From the NCBI RefSeq assembly GCF_042678185.1, contig NZ_JBHUDQ010000006.1: 64,000 bases of DNA. One strand, written 5' to 3'. Under the pieces are notes generated by a model. The model worked only from the letters and a program-made list of their open reading frames with translations. It was not told the origin of the DNA and ran no database searches. The translations under genes were made by a program, and so were the position numbers. Origin of the DNA: Ramlibacter ginsenosidimutans (GTDB lineage: Bacteria > Pseudomonadota > Gammaproteobacteria > Burkholderiales > Burkholderiaceae_C). Below are positions 25,893-34,459 of this stretch, piece by piece. The first letter of the stretch is position 1; each line of letters opens with the position of its first letter.

Positions 25893-26462
25893 TTATTCGG
25901 GGCGCGCGGTGCGCGTCATCGCGAACGAGTCGCCGTAAAGGGACGAATATCTGATCTCTAGGCCCAAGCGGTCCAAGAACGACAGGGCATCCTCGTGCGT
26001 TGTGAAGCCTATGTCTTTACGTTCGAAGATGAAGAGGGCAATGCGAGCGCCGGCGGGAATCACGGAGCCTGGGCTGAACATGTTCCACTCGGCGCATCCG
26101 ACGACCTCCCGCGCTTCCTGTTCGATTCGCTCTGGCAGATCGAGGCTTTCCACTGGGTAGGCCTGACCTTTGTAGGTCATGACGATCGAATTGATGATCG
26201 CCGGACCGAGGCCAGAGTTCACAATGTACAGTCGAACGGGCCGCCCGGGAACGCGATCTGTTCCCCAGTCAAGGTGCGGACGCGCGGCAATGCTCGCATG
26301 CTTCCTGGCCACTCGGATCTGGCTGTTGCCCACAATGAATGCAGCGCCTATTGCGATCAGCGAGCCCCAGGCTTGAACCCAGCTTGCGCATTCGCTTCGG
26401 GACAAGCCGGGAACCAGCATGCAACTTTGAAAGATGTCGTAGGCCACGAGTGCGCACCTCAC
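25893..26462 (-). CDS. Hypothetical membrane-anchored protein
   Basis: A 189-residue protein with one clear transmembrane helix near residues 27-46 (WVQAWGSLIAIGAAFIVG), followed by a basic stretch (RVARKHASIAARP) and a soluble C-terminal domain with LYIVNSGLGPAIINSIVMTY, a pattern common in uncharacterised phage- and island-borne proteins. A second ATG at 26420 would remove 14 residues and is equally plausible. No family with a known function was recognised. It is in the low-GC segment downstream of tRNA-Val. Confidence 0.55.
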   Translation of the reverse strand: MRCALVAYDIFQSCMLVPGLSRSECASWVQAWGSLIAIGAAFIVGNSQIRVARKHASIAARPHLDWGTDRVPGRPVRLYIVNSGLGPAIINSIVMTYKGQAYPVESLDLPERIEQEAREVVGCAEWNMFSPGSVIPAGARIALFIFERKDIGFTTHEDALSFLDRLGLEIRYSSLYGDSFAMTRTARPE

Positions 26463-26700
26463 GGGTGGGTTGGGCGGTCACATGACGATACCGCCAAAAC
26501 GCTCGCCGATGCCGCGCTAACCCGCTCGTACCACCAGGCGCAGCGCCGACTCCGGCGCGTGTGAGCATCACCGCCGCGACCTCACCCATACCTGCACCCG
26601 CGGTGCCGACGCCCTCACCGGTGCCCCCGGCGATCACCGCGCGAGTATGGGCTCTCGATGACGAAGCGAAGAGACGCGTATCGCTGGTGAGCCGGCTTGC

Positions 26701-27324
26701 CTAACCAGCTGGCCTAAGGGATGAGGCCCAAGTGTCCTCATGCACGATCTTGATCGGAAGACCGCTTTGACGCAGTTCCATGGCCTTTTCGATCTTGGTT
26801 CCGAAGCTCCCGTGCTTCCATTCGTCACTCCCCAAGCCGCCGACCACCAGATAATGCAGCTTCTTGGTGACTGATGCAGAGGTCAAACCTCCGCGGCGGA
26901 TGACGAACTGCTCACACGTCGAGCGAGGCCCAAAAACGAAGTCGCCCGTGAAGCAGAAGAGCCTCTCTTGCACCTCGATCTCCGCGACGTTGTCTAACGC
27001 CAGCCCGGTCACGTGCTGCGACTCGGCCAGTTCCTCCAATGTGCCGCCTACCAACTTGAGGAGCGTGTCTGTTAGATGATCACGCTCCTCGGCGGTGATC
27101 ACCCCGTCGGCCAACACGTCGTTCACCTGCGCGTAGATGACTGACCCGGGCCAGGTGAGCGACACGTTCTCAGCCCCCCGCAACCACGATTGGAGAAAGT
27201 GGATCTCGCGATCCTGCAGCTCGCCGTCTGAGAGGATGCCTTGCACAATGCCAACTAGCGCGGCACATGACTGCCGCATTTCGTTGCGAAAGGCGGCGGC
27301 TTGGCGCGTGTAGAGGTTCGACAT
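26701..27324 (-). CDS. Protein with TerB-like helical domain and C-terminal BRCT domain
   Basis: A 207-residue protein starting at ATG 27324 (MSNLYTRQAAAF). The N-terminal half has paired acidic helices (DGELQDREIHFLQSWL and DGVITAEERDHLTDTLLKL) of the TerB-like type. The C-terminal half reads as a BRCT domain: FCFTGDFVFGPRSTCEQ, the Gly-Gly turn RRGGLTSASVTKKLHYLVVG and the final VHEDTW. BRCT domains of this type are found in NAD-dependent DNA ligase and bind DNA ends or phosphopeptides; as a short stand-alone protein it may act in stress or DNA-damage signalling. It is a lone gene in the accessory segment. Confidence 0.72.
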   Translation of the reverse strand: MSNLYTRQAAAFRNEMRQSCAALVGIVQGILSDGELQDREIHFLQSWLRGAENVSLTWPGSVIYAQVNDVLADGVITAEERDHLTDTLLKLVGGTLEELAESQHVTGLALDNVAEIEVQERLFCFTGDFVFGPRSTCEQFVIRRGGLTSASVTKKLHYLVVGGLGSDEWKHGSFGTKIEKAMELRQSGLPIKIVHEDTWASSLRPAG

Positions 27325-27799
27325 GGTTTCTCCCGAGGATGATCCCAAGACGTTAGATCGCGCAGCCACCTTGCTCGTCAGCAGTGGCTAGCGCGACGGT
27401 GTTTCACCTTAAAACGCCGGTTCTAGGCCATTTGGCCGATGCATCGCCGATGCTCCGATCGCCGGGGCACCCGGAGTGCGGGGCGGGGCCCGGGGCGCGT
27501 TCGGTACGCTTGGACATTCAGGGAAAACTTGGCGGCTTGCAGGTGCTTGGGGGAGGACAAGCTCGGGTGGCGTCGAAGCGACCTTCCGTGATGAAGCCCT
27601 GAAGCTGCTCGACGAACGCTCGTCAGCGCAGAAGACTTTGCATGCGATGAACGAAGATCTGCTGCGGGCCAGTTGCTTTGGGGTATGAAAAACGCATGGA
27701 AGAGGCGATGCGGCGGGAGGGCGAATCCCTCACCACTACGCACAGAAGCGCACCGCAGCCGTCGCCCTTGAGTCCAGGGCCTTCACGCGACGCGAATGG
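27325..27799. other. Gene-poor segment at the right end of the accessory region
   Basis: About 475 bases without a convincing gene. A plus-strand reading near 27588-27688 ends with a protein-like tail (EALKLLDERSSAQKTLHAMN, then EDLLRASCFGV and a stop) that has no credible start and may be the remnant of a lost gene. No copy of the tRNA-Val 3' end is visible here, so no right attachment site could be placed. Confidence 0.4.
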
Positions 27800-28702
27800 T
27801 CAGGCCGCTCGATGCGTCCCGTGTGTCTTCAGCGTCCCCGCAATCAAACGCGCACATTCCGCGGCGGCCGGCGACAGCATCTTGCCGCGCACGGTGATGA
27901 TGCAGATCTCGCGGGCGAGTCCGCGCGGACGCAGCGCCACCACCCGGTAGCCGCGCTGCGGGCCGGTGGGGACGCAGATCATAGGCAACACCGCGACGCC
28001 GAGGCCGGCCGCCACCATGTTCAGCACTGTCTGGTGGTGCGCCACTTCGATGGTGGGCGAGAACGCGAGGCCGGCCGCGCGGAAGGCCTGTTCGACGCTG
28101 GCGCGCACAGCGGTGTCGCGGGGCTGGGCCAGCTGGTCGTAGCGCGCGAGTTCCGGCAGCGAGATGCTGCGCCCCTCGAATCGGGCGTTCTTCGGCAGCA
28201 CCGCAACGAACGGATCGGACAGCACGGGTTGGTGGCTCAGGTCCCGGGCATCGCCGAATTCGGCAGCGATGGCGAAATCGGTGGTGCGCTCGCGCAGGTC
28301 ATGATGAATGCTGCTCATCGAGCCTTCATGCAACTCCAGCGTGATGCCCGGATGGCGCGTCTTCAACTCGGCCAGCGCAGCCGGCAGGTGCAGGCCGGAG
28401 ATGGAGGGGACCGTGCCAAGCGACACATGGCCGCGGCGCAGCTGCGAGCGGTCGCCGAGTTCCCGGCTCACATCGTCCAGTTCCGCCATCACGGTGCGGC
28501 AGCGCCCCAGCAGCAGCCTGCCCTCCGGGGTCAGCGCCACCCGGCGGGTGGTCCGGTCGAACAGGCGCACGCCGAGTTCGGCCTCGAGCTGCTGCACGTG
28601 CGTGCTCACGGCCGCCGGCGAACGATGCAGCCTGGCGCTGGCCCCCGAAAAGCTGCCAAGGTCCGCCACCGCCATGAAGCTCTCGATGCGCCGCAGTTGC
28701 AT
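27800..28702 (-). CDS. LysR-family transcriptional regulator
   Basis: A 300-residue LTTR with N-terminal winged helix (FMAVADLGSFSGASARLHRS, PAAVSTHVQQLEAELGVRLF) and a periplasmic-binding-like effector domain. It is divergent from the first TauD-type dioxygenase gene with an 84-base gap containing AT-rich dyads (GATAAG and ATTATC about 20 bases apart), the usual arrangement for a LysR activator of its neighbour. The effector is probably the substrate of the dioxygenase pair or its product. Confidence 0.92.
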   Translation of the reverse strand: MQLRRIESFMAVADLGSFSGASARLHRSPAAVSTHVQQLEAELGVRLFDRTTRRVALTPEGRLLLGRCRTVMAELDDVSRELGDRSQLRRGHVSLGTVPSISGLHLPAALAELKTRHPGITLELHEGSMSSIHHDLRERTTDFAIAAEFGDARDLSHQPVLSDPFVAVLPKNARFEGRSISLPELARYDQLAQPRDTAVRASVEQAFRAAGLAFSPTIEVAHHQTVLNMVAAGLGVAVLPMICVPTGPQRGYRVVALRPRGLAREICIITVRGKMLSPAAAECARLIAGTLKTHGTHRAA

Positions 28703-28786
28703 TCTTCAGCCCAGCTGATAAGTCCTTCCGATCTTACCGATTATCGAAACGTGTCATCTATGCTGGAATCGCGGCAGGAGACCCGC

Positions 28787-29653
28787 ATGACGATAGAAGT
28801 ACGTCCCCTTTCCTACGCCCTCGGCGCCGAGGTCCGTGGACTGGACCTGACGAGCCCGTGTTCCGACCCCGACTGGCGTGCCGTCCATGCCGCTTTCCTG
28901 CAGTACGGCGTTCTCCTGTTCCGCGGGCAGAAGATCACCCGCGAGCAGCACATCGCCTTCAGCCGCCGCTTCGGCGAGCTGGATCGCCACGAGTCGCTGC
29001 CGCTGGACCGCGATGGCACGCATCCGGAACTCCTGATGGTGAGCAACGACGCGAAGCCGGATGGCAGCCCGTCCAACTCGCGCTTCACCGGGCAGATGTG
29101 GCACTCCGACATGTCGTTCACGCTGGCGCCCGCGCTGGGCTCGCTGCTGCGCGCCGTCGCCGTGCCTCCGGTGGGGGGCGACACGCTGTTCGCCAACATG
29201 TACCTGGCGTACGAGGCGCTTTCGCAGCGGATGAAGGCATTGATCGAGGACCTGCACGGGATCCACCTGCCGGAGCGCAAGAACTCCGGCCTTTCGACCC
29301 GGTGGGAGGCAGAGAACCGCAGGCTCAATCCGCCGGTGGCGCAGCCGGTGGTGCGCGTGCATCCGGAGACAGGCCGCAAGGCGCTGTACATCGGCGAGAA
29401 GGTCAAGTGCTTCGAGGGCATGACGCCCGAGGAGAGCCTGCCCCTCGTCGAGTTCCTTGTGCGGCATGCGACCCGGCCGCAGTTCTTGCTGCGTCACAAA
29501 TGGCAAGCCGACGACCTGCTGGTCTGGGACAACCGTTGCACCTCGCACCTGGCACTGGGCAACTACGACCCGCGCCAGCGCCGGCACCTGGAGCGCACCA
29601 CCGTGCTGGGTACGGCGAGCGGGCATGTCGCCAACATGGAGAGCGTCGCATGA
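28787..29653 (+). CDS. TauD/TfdA-family 2-oxoglutarate-dependent dioxygenase (copy 1)
   Basis: Fe(II)/2-oxoglutarate dioxygenase, 288 residues from ATG 28787 behind AGGAG. Iron ligands are visible as the HxD motif in MWHSDMSF and the distal His in the RRHLERTTVLG region; the 2-oxoglutarate-binding Arg is in the same C-terminal segment. TauD releases sulfite from taurine and TfdA cleaves aryloxyacetates; similar enzymes act on alkyl sulfates and other ethers, so the substrate is open. It is followed by a Bug receptor whose start overlaps its stop. Confidence 0.9.
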   Translation: MTIEVRPLSYALGAEVRGLDLTSPCSDPDWRAVHAAFLQYGVLLFRGQKITREQHIAFSRRFGELDRHESLPLDRDGTHPELLMVSNDAKPDGSPSNSRFTGQMWHSDMSFTLAPALGSLLRAVAVPPVGGDTLFANMYLAYEALSQRMKALIEDLHGIHLPERKNSGLSTRWEAENRRLNPPVAQPVVRVHPETGRKALYIGEKVKCFEGMTPEESLPLVEFLVRHATRPQFLLRHKWQADDLLVWDNRCTSHLALGNYDPRQRRHLERTTVLGTASGHVANMESVA

Positions 29654-30642
29654 GCAGTTTCTCCCGTCGTTCCGCGATCCTGCGTACCCTGGCTTCGCTC
29701 GCGGTGGGCGCACAGGCCGCCGCGAGCGTGCACGCGCAGGCGTTTCCGGCCAGGCCGCTGCGGCTGGTCGTCCCGTTCGCGCCCGGCGGCTCGACCGACC
29801 TGCTGGCGCGCATCGTGGCCGCGCCGCTGTCCGAGCGCCTGAAACAGGCGGTGGTGGTCGAGAACCGCCCGGGCGCGGGCGGCAACATCGGCGCCGACGT
29901 GGTCGCCAAGTCCGCGCCCGACGGCCACACGCTGGTGATGGGGTCGATCGGCACCCATGCGACCAATGCCTTGATCTACACCAGCATGCCGTACGACCCG
30001 GTGCGCGACTTCGCACCGATCGCGCTGGTGGGCGTCGCGACGCTGGTGCTGGTCGTGCATCCGTCGCTTCCGGTCCGCACGGTCGGTGAGCTGATCCAGG
30101 CGCTCAAGAGCCGTCCCCAGGAGTTCAGCTACGCCTCGGGCGGGGTGGGCGCCTCGCAGCATCTCGCGGCGGAGATGTTCAAGTACACCACGCACACCTC
30201 CATGCAGCATGTCCCCTACAAGGGCAGCGCCGGTGCGCTGGCGGATCTGCTGAGCGGCCGCGTGCCCATCATGTTCGCCGACCTGCCGCTCGTGCTGCAG
30301 CATATCCAGGGCGGCTCCCTGCGCGCGATCGGTGTGTGCGACCCGGAGCGCAGCCCGGCACTGCCCGACGTGCCCACGATCAGCGAATCGGGCGTACCCG
30401 GGTATTCGTCGTCGGCCTGGTACGGGCTCTTCGCGCCGGCAAAGACACCGGGTCCCCTGCTGCAAACGCTGCAGACCGAGGTCGTCGACATCCTCAAGCA
30501 GCCGCGCATCAGCAAGGCCATCGTGGAGCTCGGTGCGAAGCCCGGTGGTCCGGCCGGCGCGCAGTTGCGCGAGTTCCAGCTGGCCGAGATCCAGCGCTGG
30601 CGCGAGGTGGTCCGCGTAGCGCACATCAAGATGGACGCCTGA
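29650..30642 (+). CDS. Bug/TctC-family periplasmic receptor (paired with dioxygenase copy 1)
   Basis: A 330-residue periplasmic receptor starting at ATG 29650, overlapping the dioxygenase stop (ATGA). The signal peptide is SRRSAILRTLASLAVGAQAA followed by a cleavage site near VHAQA. Family marks are LVVPFAPGGSTDLLARIVA, VENRPGAGGNIGADVVA and HVPYKGSAGALADLL. Tight coupling suggests it binds the substrate of the dioxygenase. No TctAB genes are near. Confidence 0.92.
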   Translation: MSSFSRRSAILRTLASLAVGAQAAASVHAQAFPARPLRLVVPFAPGGSTDLLARIVAAPLSERLKQAVVVENRPGAGGNIGADVVAKSAPDGHTLVMGSIGTHATNALIYTSMPYDPVRDFAPIALVGVATLVLVVHPSLPVRTVGELIQALKSRPQEFSYASGGVGASQHLAAEMFKYTTHTSMQHVPYKGSAGALADLLSGRVPIMFADLPLVLQHIQGGSLRAIGVCDPERSPALPDVPTISESGVPGYSSSAWYGLFAPAKTPGPLLQTLQTEVVDILKQPRISKAIVELGAKPGGPAGAQLREFQLAEIQRWREVVRVAHIKMDA

Positions 30643-30681
30643 GGCGTCGTCAGTTCACTCCCCCCACTTGCGAGATTGTTC

Positions 30682-31608
30682 ATGATTGAAGTCCAACCGG
30701 TCGGCTATGCACTCGGTGCAAAGGTCACGGGCGTCGACCTTTCCAGGCCGCTCAAGTCCGACGAAATCCAGCAGATCAAGGATGCCTGGACGAAGCACCT
30801 CGTGCTGGTGTTTCCCGGCCAGCAGCTCGATCCGGAGTCGCTGATCGCCTTCACGAAGCACTTCGGCGAACTGGACAACTACGACAGCCAGCCCTTCAAC
30901 CGGCATCCCGAGTACGACCAGGTGATGCTGCTGTCGAACAAGCCGCTCAACGGCAAGATTCCCCCGGGGGCGAACAACGGGCAGAACTGGCACACCGACC
31001 TTTCGTACACCATCCGTCCCGCGAAGGCGACGATGGTGTACTGCATCGAGAAGCCCTCCGTGGGCGGCGACACGATGTTCGCCAGCATGTACGCGGCCTA
31101 CGAATCGCTTTCGCCGAAGATGCGCGCCTTCCTCGACGACCTGGAAGCCGTGAACGACGTCAGCCTCATCTCGGCCCGGCGCGACCCGGCCATCATGGAA
31201 GCGTTCAAGCGCTTGAATCCGCCGGTCGTGCATCCGGCCGTCCGCATCCATCCGGAATCAGGCAAGCCGGCGCTCTATGTCAACGACCGGGTCCGGACCT
31301 TCGTCGGAATGAGCGACGCCGAGAGCAAGCCGATCATCAAGTTCTTGTGCGAGCACTCCGTGCAGCCGCGCTTCGTGTACCGCCATCGCTGGGAGGTGCG
31401 CGACCTCGTGCTGTGGGACAACCGCTGCCTCACGCACCTGGCCGTCGGCGACTATGCGCCCAACGAGTTCCGGCACATGATCCGCACGTCCACCATGGGC
31501 GACTACTACGGTCGCTACGAGAATCCGGAAGCCGCGGAAGCAGCGCACAAGGCGGCGAACATCACGAGCCACGAGATCGCCGCGGGCGTTTCGACGCTCC
31601 ACGACTGA
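30682..31608 (+). CDS. TauD/TfdA-family 2-oxoglutarate-dependent dioxygenase (copy 2)
   Basis: Second dioxygenase, 308 residues from ATG 30682 (a TTG two codons earlier is possible but unlikely). The HxD iron motif is in NWHTDLSYTIRP and the distal His in NEFRHMIRTSTMG. It is clearly related to copy 1 over its whole length (VGYALGAKVTGVDLSRPL, PSVGGDTMFASMYAAYESLS), but carries a C-terminal extension of about 30 residues. The pair of dioxygenases probably handles related substrates. Confidence 0.9.
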   Translation: MIEVQPVGYALGAKVTGVDLSRPLKSDEIQQIKDAWTKHLVLVFPGQQLDPESLIAFTKHFGELDNYDSQPFNRHPEYDQVMLLSNKPLNGKIPPGANNGQNWHTDLSYTIRPAKATMVYCIEKPSVGGDTMFASMYAAYESLSPKMRAFLDDLEAVNDVSLISARRDPAIMEAFKRLNPPVVHPAVRIHPESGKPALYVNDRVRTFVGMSDAESKPIIKFLCEHSVQPRFVYRHRWEVRDLVLWDNRCLTHLAVGDYAPNEFRHMIRTSTMGDYYGRYENPEAAEAAHKAANITSHEIAAGVSTLHD

Positions 31609-31609
31609 C

Positions 31610-32569
31610 ATGGCCCTGAAGCTCACGCGCAGGTCGCTGCTGGCCACCGCCGCCGCCGCGGCAGCCTTTCCCGGGTATGCGGCGGACCAGCCGATCCGGA
31701 TTTCGGTCGGCTTTCCACCGGGCGGCACGACGGACGTCCTCGCCCGCATCGTCGCAGCCAACCTGGGCCAGAAGCTCGGACGCTCCGTCATCGTGGAGAA
31801 CCGGCCCGGCGCCAGCGGCAACATCGCCGCGCAAATGGTGGCCAGGAGCGCTCCCGACGGCGCGACCCTTCTGTTCGTCCCGAGCAGCCACGCCACCAAC
31901 GCGAGCCTCTACAAGAAGCTGCCCTTCGACACGGAAAAGGATTTCACGGCGATCGGGATGGTCGCGCGAACCCCCTATGTCCTGGTGGTGCATCCGCGAA
32001 TCCCCGCAAGGTCGGTGGCCGAATTCATCGCGCTGCTGAAGGCGCAACCGGGGCAGTTCCAGTACGCCACCGCGAGCCCGGGAACCGGGCAACATCTGGC
32101 CGCCGAACTGTTCAAGAAGTTGGCTGGCGTCGAGATGACGCAGATCCCGTACAAGGGCAGTTCTGCGGCGCTGCCCGACCTGATTGCCGGTCGCACGCCC
32201 ATCATGTTCGATAACGTCGCGCTCATGGTTCCGCACATCCGGTCGGGTGCGCTGCGGGCCTTGGGCGTCACCAGCGAGAAGCGCTCGCCGTTGCTGCCGT
32301 CGGTGGCGGCGGTCGCCGAAACGCTTCCGGGCTACGAGATCCAGGGCTGGTTCGCCTTGCTGGCTCCGGCGAACACGGCGCCCTCGCTGGTCCGCGAGTA
32401 CAACGCGGCACTCAACGCGGTGGTCAACGATCCGGCCTTCGTCAATCGCCTCGGCGATCTGGGCGCGGAGACCATGACCGGTAGCCCGGCGATGGCCAAC
32501 GAGTACATCCAGAAGGAAGTCGCGCGCTGGGGCGGAGTGATCCGTTCGGCCAACATCTCGCTCGATTGA
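31610..32569 (+). CDS. Bug/TctC-family periplasmic receptor (paired with dioxygenase copy 2)
   Basis: A 319-residue periplasmic receptor one base after the stop of dioxygenase copy 2. The signal peptide LTRRSLLATAAAAAAFPGYA precedes ADQPIRISVGFPPGGTTDVL; QIPYKGSSAALPDLI is conserved. It repeats the dioxygenase-receptor arrangement seen directly upstream. A GC-rich hairpin (CGGGGCC/GGCCCCG, 32616-32635) follows but lacks a T-run. Confidence 0.92.
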   Translation: MALKLTRRSLLATAAAAAAFPGYAADQPIRISVGFPPGGTTDVLARIVAANLGQKLGRSVIVENRPGASGNIAAQMVARSAPDGATLLFVPSSHATNASLYKKLPFDTEKDFTAIGMVARTPYVLVVHPRIPARSVAEFIALLKAQPGQFQYATASPGTGQHLAAELFKKLAGVEMTQIPYKGSSAALPDLIAGRTPIMFDNVALMVPHIRSGALRALGVTSEKRSPLLPSVAAVAETLPGYEIQGWFALLAPANTAPSLVREYNAALNAVVNDPAFVNRLGDLGAETMTGSPAMANEYIQKEVARWGGVIRSANISLD

Positions 32570-32708
32570 TCCGGGACGGGCGCGTCAGCGAGGCGCGCGT
32601 GTAGAACAGACGTCGCGGGGCCTCGAGGGGCCCCGTCGAACGGCCGTCCTCACACCCCGGTGACCGCCCCCCGGCCCCATCTCTCCGCCAGCCAGTCTGT
32701 CATGCAGA

Positions 32709-33323
32709 TCATCGCTCGCTGAGGGCCAGTCTCGCTCCGAGGGCTACGAATGCTGCTGCGAACCCATAGCGCAACCAGGCCTGTGCTCGCCGTGACTCGA
32801 TGATCTTCCGGCGAAAGCCGTGGGCAATGGAGCCGTACACGACGAACACCGCGAAGGTCATGGCCATAAATACGGCGCTCAGGAGCAGCAGCTGCGACAT
32901 CGTGTCGGGCGAGCTCGCGTCCACGAACTGCGGCAGGAATGCAAGGAAGAAGATGGTGAGCTTCGGATTCAGGATGTTGAGCAGGAATCCCTTCACGACG
33001 ACCCCCGCAGGCGTAGGCGCGCCGCCGCTGTCGTCGACGGCAAACTGAGACCTGTTTCGAAGCGTCGCGAATCCGACGTACAGGAGATAGGCGACCCCCG
33101 CATACCTGAGCACCTGGAACGCCAACGCGCTGGTATGCATGACTGCTGCCAGGCCGAAGATGGTGGCAAGGAGGTGCGGGACGATCCCTGCGGTGCAGCC
33201 CAGCGCCGCAAAAGCACTGGCGCGGCGGCCTTGCATCAATCCGGTGGAGACGGTGTAGATCACGCCCGTGCCGGGAATCAGCACGACGATCAGCGACGTG
33301 ATCAGGAATTCGATGGTGATCAT
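32709..33323 (-). CDS. LysE/RhtB-family amino acid exporter
   Basis: Inner-membrane exporter, 204 residues with about six hydrophobic helices. The family signature VVLIPGTGVIYTVSTGLMQGRRA is at the N-terminus and KGFLLNILNPKLTIFFLAFLPQF in pieces in the middle. RhtB-type members export homoserine, threonine or other amino acids. It converges on the dioxygenase operon and is probably independent of it. Confidence 0.9.
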   Translation of the reverse strand: MITIEFLITSLIVVLIPGTGVIYTVSTGLMQGRRASAFAALGCTAGIVPHLLATIFGLAAVMHTSALAFQVLRYAGVAYLLYVGFATLRNRSQFAVDDSGGAPTPAGVVVKGFLLNILNPKLTIFFLAFLPQFVDASSPDTMSQLLLLSAVFMAMTFAVFVVYGSIAHGFRRKIIESRRAQAWLRYGFAAAFVALGARLALSER

Positions 33324-33479
33324 CCTGTACTTTCGCGAGTCAATGTCGATGTGCTTACGTCGGCTGGCACTCGAATGCCAAGAGGGAAGGGCCTTCGGCG
33401 CGATCTCTGAAGCGGGGGCTTTGAGAAGGGCGCGCAGCTGGCCAACTCGACTCGCCGCATCGTCCGGGTCAGCCGGCCT

Positions 33480-34397
33480 CTATGACTCGCCGGTCGTCCA
33501 GATGACGTTGGCTGCGCCGAAATCCGCCTCGTCCTGCACCAGGTTCACGATGGTTCGAATGAGCGGGCGCTCGTCGTCGCGCCGCCAGATCAGGTTGTAG
33601 GTCAGCCGCGGCATCGGCGGATCGCTTTCCAGGGGAATCAGGGAGCCGTGGTCGAAGAGGGGCTGCACGTAGTCGCGCGGCTGGAAGCTGATGCCGGCGC
33701 CCGCGATGGTCAGGGCGATGATCGCCGCGCGGCTGTTGCACTGGATCGTCTTGCCGACGCGGATGCCGTTGGCGCGCGACCAGCTCTCGAAGGCCGCGGA
33801 CAGGCCCGAGTCCTGGGTGTTGTTGATGACGGGATGCTTCTCGAAGTCCCCGGGGGACAGCACCGTGCGGCGCCGCAGGCGCGACGGCGAACTGGTCCAG
33901 ACGAACTCGATGTCGGCGACCGGCCGGCCCTGGACTTCCGAGGCGCTGAAGGGGCCGGCGATGCTCGCGACGTCCAGCTCGCCGCGGGCGATCGCCACTT
34001 CGAGCGGCCTGGAGAGCGCTACCGTCGGTTCCAGCACGACATCCGGGTAACCCTGCTCGAGCCGCGCCGCGAAGGCGGGAAACCAGGTGGTGGCGGCGAG
34101 CTCCGTGAGGCCGAAGCGGCAGACGCCGCGGACCTGCAGCTCCTGGCTGGCCAGGCTGGAGCGGATCTCGCGCTCGAACTCCAGCATCGTGCCGGCCTTC
34201 TGCAGCAGGATCTCCCCCGCGGCGGTGAGCGTCGCGCGCCGGCTGTGGCGGTCGAAGAGCAGTTGCCCCAGGTCGGTCTCGAGTTCCGCGATCCGCTTGG
34301 ACAGCGAAGACTGGGTGACGTGCAGGCGCCTGGCTGCAATCGCGAAGGTGCCCAGCTTCGCCGCCCAGTAGAACGCCTCGAGCTGCTTCAGGGTCAT
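33480..34397 (-). CDS. LysR-family transcriptional regulator
   Basis: A 305-residue LTTR from ATG 34397. The winged helix reads FAIAARRLHVTQSSLSKRIA. It lies downstream of, and in the same direction as, the CoA-transferase operon with a 62-base gap, so it may be transcribed with that operon or from its own promoter. It is the natural candidate to act on the divergent control region at 38.75-38.98 kb. Confidence 0.9.
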   Translation of the reverse strand: MTLKQLEAFYWAAKLGTFAIAARRLHVTQSSLSKRIAELETDLGQLLFDRHSRRATLTAAGEILLQKAGTMLEFEREIRSSLASQELQVRGVCRFGLTELAATTWFPAFAARLEQGYPDVVLEPTVALSRPLEVAIARGELDVASIAGPFSASEVQGRPVADIEFVWTSSPSRLRRRTVLSPGDFEKHPVINNTQDSGLSAAFESWSRANGIRVGKTIQCNSRAAIIALTIAGAGISFQPRDYVQPLFDHGSLIPLESDPPMPRLTYNLIWRRDDERPLIRTIVNLVQDEADFGAANVIWTTGES

Positions 34398-34459
34398 GGG
34401 GAGTCCTCGGGAACCGACCAGTTTACCCGAGCGCATTGCGCGCTCCCCCCGCGCAGGAA

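Noticed and set aside
27476..27688. Plus-strand 70-codon frame ending in EDLLRASCFGV
   Set aside because: The tail looks protein-like, but the start and first half are low-complexity and there is no SD; described only as a possible remnant.
27325..27799. Right attachment site of a tRNA-Val island
   Set aside because: I looked for a copy of the tRNA 3' end (TTCGATCCATG, TCACCCACCA) and found none.
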